Positions 8,245 through 12,506 of a stretch of 12,506 nucleotides of DNA are shown here, in pieces; position 1 is the first letter of the stretch, and every line of letters begins with the position of its first letter. The DNA lies in NCBI GenBank assembly GCA_035687045.1, contig DASRYU010000113.1, forward strand, positions 1-12,506, in the 5' to 3' direction. The notes under the pieces were generated by a model. That model ran no database searches and was not told where the DNA came from. It saw nothing but the letters and a program-made list of their open reading frames with translations. Source of the DNA: JAJPHT01 sp035687045. GTDB lineage: Archaea > Thermoplasmatota > SW-10-69-26 > JACQPN01 > JAJPHT01. The position numbers and the translations under genes are program-made.

Positions 8245-8346
8245 ATGCGTCCCATGCGTCGCATGCGCGCCGTGCGTGCAGCGCGGGGCGTACATCCCAC
8301 GCGCGCAGCGCGCGCCACGCTCGCAGCGCGTCACGCGCGCGCGTCG
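8245..8346. repeat. Degenerate 9-base and 18-base tandem repeats in an intergenic gap
   Basis: On the + strand, four 9-base units follow directly: ATGCGTCCC (8245), ATGCGTCGC (8254), ATGCGCGCC (8263) and GTGCGTGCA (8272). Further on, CCACGCGCGCAGCGCG (8297-8312) is repeated with one change at 8315-8330, an 18-base period (twice nine), and a decayed third copy follows. The tract fills most of the 226-base gap between the EF-1A-like gene and the small hypothetical gene. It looks like a small minisatellite made by replication slippage. No convincing gene lies here. Confidence 0.55.
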
Positions 8347-8357
8347 TGCCCCTCGCG

Positions 8358-9311
8358 TCACCCCACGATGCCGTACCCGACGATGCGCTGGTTGGCGTTG
8401 TCGAGGTTCACGATGACGACGCGCTCCCCCGGCGCGTACGCGAGCGGGGCGGACAGCTCGAACTGGACGGCGCCTTCCTTGCCCGCGCCTAGCTCCGCCT
8501 TCGCGCGCGCGTTCACCATCTGCCAGCCGAGGGCGAGGTGGTAGACGCCTTCGTTCTTGATGCCGGGCTTGAAGAACGGCGTGACGCTGCACTTGAGCTG
8601 GAGCGCCGTGTTGGGTTCGGCGACGGTGAGGGAGCCTTCGGGTGCGAGCACTTGGCCGCGGTCGAGGTCGTCGTTCTCGATGTTCTTGAGGGCGAGGCCG
8701 ACGTGGTCGCCCGTGTGCGCTTCGCTGACGTCGACGTCGTGGACCTGGATGCTGCGCACTTGGGCGGTCTTCGCGCTCGGGTAGGCGCGCAGGACGTCGT
8801 GCTTCTTGACGACGCCTTGCTTGACGAAGCCGAGGACGACGGCGCCGATGCCTTTGACGTTGAAGTGGTGGTCGATGGGGATGCGCACGGGCCCTTCGCG
8901 CGCGGGGGAGGCGAGCTCGACGATCTTCTGGCGGACGTTCGCCGGCTTGTCGTCGGTCGTCATGGGGATGCCGGCGAGGGAGGTGCCTTTGAGGAGCGGC
9001 GCGATCTGCTCGGGCTGCACGTAGTTCTGGAGAACGATCAGGCCGCGCGAGACGCCGGCGGCGGCCGCGGCGACGATGCTTTCGCCGAGGTCGCGGTTGA
9101 CCTCCTTGACGACGAGGAGGATGGCGTCGGCGGAGTTGACGGCGTAGCAGAGGGGGTGGACCTTCTCCGGGTGGCGGAAGGGGACGACCATCGAGACGTG
9201 CGTGTCGCCTTCCTTGAACGTCACGAGCTGGACGTCGCTCTCCGTGCTTTTCTTGCCGAGCTCGCGGGCGTAGTCGAGGTTGCCGAGGACGCCGAGCGTG
9301 ACCGCGGGCAT
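8358..9311 (-). CDS. EF-1A/SelB-related protein with degenerate GTPase motifs (pseudo-GTPase)
   Basis: The 317-residue protein has the three-domain layout of EF-Tu/EF-1A. Residues 1-140 follow the G-domain pattern, but the P-loop GHVDHGKT is replaced by GNLDYAREL (10-18), the DxPGH switch II region by VVPFRHPEKVHPL (42-54), and NKxD by LQNYV (94-98), so GTP binding should be lost. Residues 142-223 are a clear domain 2 beta-barrel (GIGAVVLGFVKQG, VRSIQVHDVDVSEAHTGDHV, then LDRGQVLA), most like SelB. Residues 227-317 resemble domain 3. Similar degenerate EF-1A relatives are, to my recollection, known in archaea, with no firm function. I chose ATG 9311 because it starts at the family core and has a TATA-like patch 27-30 bases upstream. 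ATG 9377, which overlaps the RDD stop as ATGA, would add 22 residues and is the alternative. A role binding tRNA or the ribosome is inference only. Confidence 0.85.
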   Translation of the reverse strand: MPAVTLGVLGNLDYARELGKKSTESDVQLVTFKEGDTHVSMVVPFRHPEKVHPLCYAVNSADAILLVVKEVNRDLGESIVAAAAAGVSRGLIVLQNYVQPEQIAPLLKGTSLAGIPMTTDDKPANVRQKIVELASPAREGPVRIPIDHHFNVKGIGAVVLGFVKQGVVKKHDVLRAYPSAKTAQVRSIQVHDVDVSEAHTGDHVGLALKNIENDDLDRGQVLAPEGSLTVAEPNTALQLKCSVTPFFKPGIKNEGVYHLALGWQMVNARAKAELGAGKEGAVQFELSAPLAYAPGERVVIVNLDNANQRIVGYGIVG

Positions 9312-9315
9312 GTCG

Positions 9316-9341
9316 GGCGCCCACTCGCGGGCGCCGCTAAA
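9316..9341 (-). promoter_or_regulatory. Leaderless-type promoter with inverted repeat before the EF-1A-like gene
   Basis: On the minus strand CGAAAGGCTTTAGCGG reads across 9349-9334. The TTTA (9341-9338) lies 27-30 bases before ATG 9311, and GAAAG just upstream resembles a BRE. Between this patch and the ATG is a 7-bp inverted repeat, GGCGCCC (9316-9322) and GGGCGCC (9329-9335), with a 6-base spacer. The promoter would lie inside the end of the longer reading started at 9377, which argues for 9311 as the start and for expression separate from the upstream genes. Confidence 0.5.
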
Positions 9342-9373
9342 GCCTTTCGGGGCGCCGCGCGCGGCGGGCGGTC

Positions 9374-9907
9374 TCATCGCGCGTGCACGACGACGGTGCC
9401 GGCGGCGAGGTCGCCCATGCGCTGGTCAAGCTCGGTGACGCGCATGCTCCAGGCGTCGAGGAGGACGAACGCGGGCCCGAAGGGGGTGATCCAGAGGAGG
9501 CGCAGGAGGTTGCGCAGGAACGCGTCGCCCATGGTGGGCGGCTGGCCGTCGACGCGGGCGACGCGGCAGCCCGTGAGGAGCTTGCCGGGCGTGCGGGCTC
9601 CGAGCCCTTCGAAGAGCGTCATGTAGAGGAGGAGCATCGGGAGCTCGAAGATGCTCACGACCCACAGGAGGCCCGCGACGGGGCTGCGCTGGCCGAGCAC
9701 GTCGACGTCGGGGATGCGCAGCCATCCGGCGGAGGCGACGACGAAGGAGAAGACCCAGGCGAGGACGAAGACGATGACGGCGTCGACGCCGAACGCGACG
9801 GCGCGGCGGCGCGTGCTGGCGGTGTGCGGCGCCTCGCGCTGCCAGCTGTAGGTGCCCGAGGACGTGCGCGCGCCGGCTTCCTGCTGCGCGGCGAGGGCTA
9901 CGCGATC
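9374..9907 (-). CDS. RDD-family membrane domain without a usable start codon; probably frameshift-fused to the DUF1614-like protein
   Basis: From GAT 9907 this frame encodes 177 residues with a clear RDD domain: RRRAVAFGVDAVIV (33-46) entering the first membrane helix, a second helix (about 78-98), LGARTPGKLLTG (102-113), and DQRMGDLAAGTVVV (161-174). RDD proteins are small multi-helix membrane proteins, mostly uncharacterised. Oddly, no in-frame ATG, GTG, TTG or CTG occurs between the end of the upstream gene and the first helix; the first GTG falls after helix 1. The frame is -1 relative to the DUF1614-like gene and meets it at GGGG (9910-9907), where a slip re-pairs perfectly. So it is either made as a fusion of about 525 residues by -1 frameshifting, split by a lost G (sequencing error or mutation), or started non-canonically. 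Its TGA overlaps the upstream ATG (9377) of the EF-1A-like frame. Confidence 0.8.
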   Translation of the reverse strand, partial: DRVALAAQQEAGARTSSGTYSWQREAPHTASTRRRAVAFGVDAVIVFVLAWVFSFVVASAGWLRIPDVDVLGQRSPVAGLLWVVSIFELPMLLLYMTLFEGLGARTPGKLLTGCRVARVDGQPPTMGDAFLRNLLRLLWITPFGPAFVLLDAWSMRVTELDQRMGDLAAGTVVVHAR

Positions 9908-10953
9908 CCCTCCAGGGCGTGGCGGAGCTTGTTGCGCTGCGCGAGGGCGGCGACGAGGTGCTTCGCGGCGAGGTTCGCGTTCCCCGCCTCCGCGAGCGTC
10001 GCCTCGCGCGCGCGCGTGGCGAGGTACTGCGCCTGCAGGTGGCGCACGTCGTCGCGCGCGGCCGCGGGCAGCTCGACGGGGGCGTGGGCGAGAAGCGAGT
10101 CGACGGCGAGCCAGCTCATGCGCACGCTGCGGGTGAAGTCCCCCTCGCGGAGGGCGAGGTTCGAGAGCGCGACGCCCTCGATGGCGCGGTCGAGCGCGGA
10201 GGGCGCCTCGAGGCGGCGGAACGACTCGTGCACGCGGCGGCTGTCGCGCAGCGAGAGCGGCGTGCCGGGGTAGACGAGCGTGGCCTCGGCGTCGCGTGGC
10301 TTGTGGAGCAGCACGACGAGCGCGATGTGGAGCGCCATCGCGAACGTGCCGGCGAGGAACACCATGTCGAAGACGCCCGCGCCGCCGATGCTGATGACGG
10401 TGTTGTCGTGCGCGTCGCGGAAGTGCGCGCCGATGTCGTCGACGTTCATGAGGTCGGCGCCGATGAGCGCGCCCATGGTGCCGCTCGCGTAGGCGATGGG
10501 GACGCCGGTGATGGGGCGGCGGAGGCTCACGACGAGCGCGAAGACGAGCGCGACGATGACGGGAAGGAAGAACGTCGGGTACTTCGCGACGATGCCGATG
10601 TCGGGGCGGAACTGCACGATGCGCCAGGCGGTGAACGCGACGAGCGCGGTGCCCACGATGGCCGGGAGGATGCGGAGCTTCCCCTTGCGGATCCAGATGG
10701 CGACGAGGATGATGGGAACGATGGTGCCGCCGACGTTCACCGCGAGGTAGGTGCCGCCGAAGATGGCGAGGGGGATGTTGACGGCGCCGCCGGCGATGCT
10801 TCCCAGGGCGAGGAGCGCGACCTCCTTCCCGCTGAACGCGAAGTCGGCGAAGACGTCCGCGCGCCTGCGGAAGAGGTAGTAGATGAGCGCCAGGCTCGCG
10901 AACGCCATCACCAGGCTCCACGGAACCTGAGCGAGTTCGAAGGAGAGCGGCAT
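9898..10953 (-). CDS. DUF1614-like polytopic membrane protein with helical cytoplasmic tail
   Basis: The 351-residue protein has about six to seven membrane helices in residues 8-216 and a soluble helical region from about 235 to the end. Motifs GSIAGGAVNIPLA (51-63), VNVGGTIVP (72-80), SGTMGALIGADLMN (157-170) and SIGGAGVFDMVFLAG (188-202) match my memory of the DUF1614 family of archaeal and bacterial membrane proteins, whose function is unknown. Asp167 and Asp196 sit in glycine-rich, helix-lining motifs and may be functional. The tail (for example AIEGVALSNLALREGDFTRS) has a repeat-like helical look and is not part of the core family as I know it. The ATG at 10953 is preferred over a GTG at 11007 because it directly precedes the first helix. 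It ends in TAG, three codons after a GGGG run that may allow a shift into the RDD frame. Confidence 0.78.
   Translation of the reverse strand: MPLSFELAQVPWSLVMAFASLALIYYLFRRRADVFADFAFSGKEVALLALGSIAGGAVNIPLAIFGGTYLAVNVGGTIVPIILVAIWIRKGKLRILPAIVGTALVAFTAWRIVQFRPDIGIVAKYPTFFLPVIVALVFALVVSLRRPITGVPIAYASGTMGALIGADLMNVDDIGAHFRDAHDNTVISIGGAGVFDMVFLAGTFAMALHIALVVLLHKPRDAEATLVYPGTPLSLRDSRRVHESFRRLEAPSALDRAIEGVALSNLALREGDFTRSVRMSWLAVDSLLAHAPVELPAAARDDVRHLQAQYLATRAREATLAEAGNANLAAKHLVAALAQRNKLRHALEGIA
9907..9910 (-). other. Possible -1 slippage site (GGGG) joining the DUF1614-like and RDD frames
   Basis: On the minus strand the end of the DUF1614-like gene reads GAG GGG ATC GCG TAG. If the tRNA on GGG slips back one base it pairs again with GGG, and translation continues as GAT CGC GTA GCC into the RDD domain. 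The run is short, and I see no obvious downstream pseudoknot, so an assembly or sequencing loss of one G would explain it equally well. Confidence 0.4.
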
Positions 10954-10979
10954 GGCCCCTGCGTCTCCTCGAAGGCTTG

Positions 10980-10995
10980 AAGGGCCATGACCCTT
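10980..10995. promoter_or_regulatory. Near-perfect palindrome in the divergent promoter region
   Basis: AAGGGCCATGACCCTT is symmetrical except for one base pair (C/A). It lies 27-42 bases before the ATG of the DUF1614-like gene (10953) and 30-45 bases before the GTG of the divergent gene (11025), so a protein bound here could affect both. Weak TATA-like patches (CTTCAAG on the minus strand, CCTTTGC on the plus) overlap its edges. Confidence 0.35.
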
Positions 10996-10999
10996 TGCT

Positions 11000-11020
11000 G
11001 TCCTCACCGCGGGTGAGGAC
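11000..11020. promoter_or_regulatory. Perfect 9-3-9 inverted repeat in the divergent promoter region (operator candidate)
   Basis: GTCCTCACC (11000-11008), spacer GCG, GGTGAGGAC (11012-11020) form a perfect 9-bp inverted repeat. It ends 4 bases before the GTG at 11025 and sits between the two divergent operons. The size and symmetry suit a dimeric regulator. As RNA it would form a hairpin that masks an alternative GTG at 11013. Confidence 0.45.
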
Positions 11021-11024
11021 TGAC

Positions 11025-11333
11025 GTGACCACGTGGCGGCGCTGGGTCTTCGAGATCCGCGCCCCCGCGGACGAGTTCCTCGAGCGCCTCGGGCGCGGCC
11101 TCGCCGTCCGCGGCATCCACGTCGAGCCTGGCGAGCATTTCGACCTCATCCTGCGCGGCTTCGGCGCGCGCGCCTTCCTGCAGGCGCGCTGGGTGGACGA
11201 GGGGCTCGAGGTGCGGGCGAAGCTCAAGGCCGGCTTGTTCTCCAGCAAGCCGGCGCTCGAGCGCGTCATCCTCGACGCGGGCCGCGAGGCGCAGGCGGAG
11301 CTCACCTTCGAGAAGGGGGCGCGGCGCGCATGA
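11025..11333 (+). CDS. Hypothetical protein of about 102 residues
   Basis: I do not recognise this protein. It is soluble, mixed alpha/beta in appearance and highly charged, with TTWRRWVFEIRAPADEFL at the start and LKAGLFSSKPALERVILDAG near the end; there is no signal peptide, membrane helix or metal motif. The start is uncertain: GTG 11025 gives a clean N-terminus and lies just after the 11000-11020 palindrome. GTG 11013 falls inside that palindrome, and TTG 10977 would lie in the divergent promoter. Its stop overlaps the ATG of the next gene as ATGA, so the two are probably translationally coupled and may work together at the membrane. Confidence 0.72.
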   Translation: MTTWRRWVFEIRAPADEFLERLGRGLAVRGIHVEPGEHFDLILRGFGARAFLQARWVDEGLEVRAKLKAGLFSSKPALERVILDAGREAQAELTFEKGARRA

Positions 11334-12292
11334 TCGAGTGCGAGCGCTGCGGCCGCCTGTATCCTGAGGTCGTGGGCGCGCCCAGCCAGGTCTGCCCCCA
11401 CTGCGAGCACGAGACGGGCGCGGCGGCGCCGCGGCGCGAGGCGGAACCCCGCGCCATCCCCGCGGATCCGGTCGGCGCCATCACGCTCGCCGCGCGCGTG
11501 GGGGCGCGCGAGTACCCGCGCCTGCTCCTGCTCTGGCTCCCCGCGCTCCTCGTCGAGCTCGCCGCCGGCGCCATCATCCTCGCCTACTCGGACGCGCTGG
11601 GCATCCCGGACGACGGCACCTCGACGACGGGCCAGGACATGCAGCTCCTGGGCGTCGCGATGCCGCTCCTGCTGCTCTTCTTCAGCGCGCGCCTGGCCAC
11701 GTGGAGCTTCGTCGCGGCGCGCGTGTTCGCCTTCGCCGCGCCCGATGCGCCGCGCGTCGCGTGGCGGCGCCTCCTGCCGCAGGCGCTCCTGGGCGGCTTC
11801 GTCCTCACGCTCGCCTACATGGCCGGCGCGCTCCTCCTGCTCATCGGGTGGTTCGTCGTGCTCCACTGGTTCGCGTACGTGCCCGCGTTCGTCGCGCGCG
11901 GCGGGCGCGTGACGTCCGCGTTCGACGAGAGCCGCCGCTTCGCCCGCGAGCACGCCACCTTCGGCTTCACGGCGCTCCTCGCGCTCGTGCTCATCGGCGT
12001 CTACGGCGGCTGGTACGCGCTCTCGCTCGCGCTCGATGGCTGGCTCGCCGAGCTCGCGCCCGCGCTCGTCCTGTGGCTGACCGGGCCTCTTGTCCCCCTT
12101 CTCGCGGCGAGCTACGTCGCCCTCGCCTCGACGGAGGAGAAGGAGGCGCCGGCGCCGCGAAGCGGAGCCGCGGAGGTCGTGCGGGCCTCGACGAAGTGCC
12201 CTCAGTGCGCGACGCTCATCCCGTACACGCCGACGGGCGCGCCGGTGGACATCGTCTGCCCCTCGTGCGGGCGCGCGGGCAGGGTGCTCTGA
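11330..12292 (+). CDS. Membrane protein with a zinc ribbon at each end
   Basis: This 320-residue protein starts with a zinc ribbon (C4-x2-C7 and C22-x2-C25), has about five to six membrane helices (roughly 63-86, 105-130, 152-190 as a pair, 210-235, 242-266), and ends with a second ribbon (C290-x2-C293 and C310-x2-C313, CPQC and CPSC). An even number of helices would put both ribbons on the same, presumably cytoplasmic, side. The segment VPAFVARGGRVTSAFDESRRFAREH (in parts: VPAFV at 184, AFDESRR at 197) recalls the 'PA-x-x-x-E-x-x-x-x-x-AL-x-x-S-x-x-L' loop of DUF975/GDPD-type membrane domains, a weak similarity. Function unknown. ATG 11330 overlaps the preceding stop, and it places the first ribbon right at the N-terminus. 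The last 91 bases overlap the gene on the opposite strand. Confidence 0.85.
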   Translation: MIECERCGRLYPEVVGAPSQVCPHCEHETGAAAPRREAEPRAIPADPVGAITLAARVGAREYPRLLLLWLPALLVELAAGAIILAYSDALGIPDDGTSTTGQDMQLLGVAMPLLLLFFSARLATWSFVAARVFAFAAPDAPRVAWRRLLPQALLGGFVLTLAYMAGALLLLIGWFVVLHWFAYVPAFVARGGRVTSAFDESRRFAREHATFGFTALLALVLIGVYGGWYALSLALDGWLAELAPALVLWLTGPLVPLLAASYVALASTEEKEAPAPRSGAAEVVRASTKCPQCATLIPYTPTGAPVDIVCPSCGRAGRVL

Positions 12293-12506
12293 AGAAGCGC
12301 GGCCAGGTCCACCTCGGGCGCGTCCCCCGCCGGCTGCGCAAGGGGGCCCGTCGCGGAGACCCCGGTGACCTCGAGGATGACCGCGCCGAGGCCCGCGCCG
12401 GTGTGCTCGAGCCGCCAGGTGGCGCCGCCTTGCGTGCGGGCACTCGCGCGGTCGATGTCGGCGCCGCGCACGAGCGCCTCCGCGCGGGCGAGAAGGCGGT
12501 CCGCGT
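12202..12506 (-). CDS. Unrecognised protein, C-terminal part only
   Basis: A minus-strand frame enters from the right edge and runs to TGA at 12202, about 100 residues. It shows the GC-rich third-position bias of real genes here (GCG, GAG, CTC, GTC, GGC) and reads as a sensible protein, for example ATWRLEHTGAGLGAVILEVT followed by an Ala/Pro/Gly-rich acidic stretch. The start is outside the window; the GTG at 12471 is probably internal. The last 30 codons are antisense to the second zinc ribbon of the neighbouring gene, so either the two genes truly overlap tail to tail or this frame has lost its earlier stop. I cannot name a family. Confidence 0.5.
   Translation of the reverse strand, partial: ADRLLARAEALVRGADIDRASARTQGGATWRLEHTGAGLGAVILEVTGVSATGPLAQPAGDAPEVDLAALLQSTLPARPHEGQTMSTGAPVGVYGMSVAH

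Noticed and set aside
8245..8346. CRISPR array
   Set aside because: The units are 9-18 bases with no regular spacers and are too short and degenerate for CRISPR repeats.
8107..8357. Extension of a minus-strand frame through the 8132-8357 gap as a coding region
   Set aside because: The translation is repetitive Thr/His/Gly and Arg-rich sequence from the tandem repeats, with no domain signal.
8538..9626. Plus-strand 362-residue frame opposite the EF-1A-like gene
   Set aside because: It is Asp/Val/Glu-rich antisense of a gene with clear EF domain 2 motifs.
9898..9900. Pyrrolysine read-through of the TAG ending the DUF1614-like gene
   Set aside because: Reading through in the same frame gives no RDD domain; the RDD signal is in the -1 frame.
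9374..11953. One 859-codon minus-strand frame spanning the whole region
   Set aside because: Only its last 177 or so codons (RDD) look like protein; the rest lies in the wrong frame of the DUF1614-like gene and antisense to the zinc-ribbon operon.

Overview
The window looks like part of a high-GC archaeal chromosome (roughly 70% G+C by eye, with strong C/G preference at third codon positions). The archaeal signs are an RNase HII with archaeal-type motifs and a C-terminal PIP-box-like peptide, an EF-1A/SelB-related protein, zinc-ribbon membrane proteins, no clear Shine-Dalgarno sites, and TATA-like patches about 27-32 bases before start codons, as expected for leaderless transcripts. A Euryarchaeota/Thermoplasmatota-like lineage is my best guess, but it is inferred from gene content and not from a marker gene.

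Layout. (1) Positions 3-6716, + strand: most of a giant secreted protein. A fibronectin-like tail is followed by a subtilisin-family (S8) protease with an intact D-H-N-S catalytic set, then about 1,700 residues of beta-sandwich modules (PKD, putative-Ig/cadherin-like, NEW3/CARDB-like). Its N-terminus lies outside the window. (2) 6717-7830, +: a perfect 12-bp inverted repeat and a TATA-like patch lead into rnhB, which overlaps a short SCP2-type lipid-binding gene. (3) 7832-8131, -: a small unrecognised gene that converges on the SCP2 gene, with 1 base between the two stop codons. (4) 8132-8357: a non-coding gap with an inverted repeat and degenerate 9- and 18-base tandem repeats. (5) 8358-10953, -: an apparent operon of a DUF1614-like membrane protein, an RDD-family membrane domain and an EF-1A-like protein that has lost its GTPase motifs. 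(6) 10954-11024: a short divergent promoter region with two palindromes. (7) 11025-12292, +: a small unknown gene overlapping a membrane protein that has a zinc ribbon at each end. (8) 12202-12506, -: the 3' end of an unrecognised gene, overlapping the previous one tail to tail.

How they may work together. The giant exoprotein is an extracellular protease or adhesin. rnhB serves DNA replication and repair. The block from 8358 to 12292 is rich in membrane proteins and zinc ribbons of unknown role around a pseudo-GTPase related to translation factors. The oddest points are the RDD domain, which has no usable start codon and sits in the -1 frame behind a GGGG run at the end of the DUF1614-like gene, the degenerate EF-1A paralogue, and the repeated placing of inverted repeats between a TATA-like patch and a start codon. 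I see no CRISPR array, insertion sequence, tRNA or rRNA, and no complete new defence-type system.
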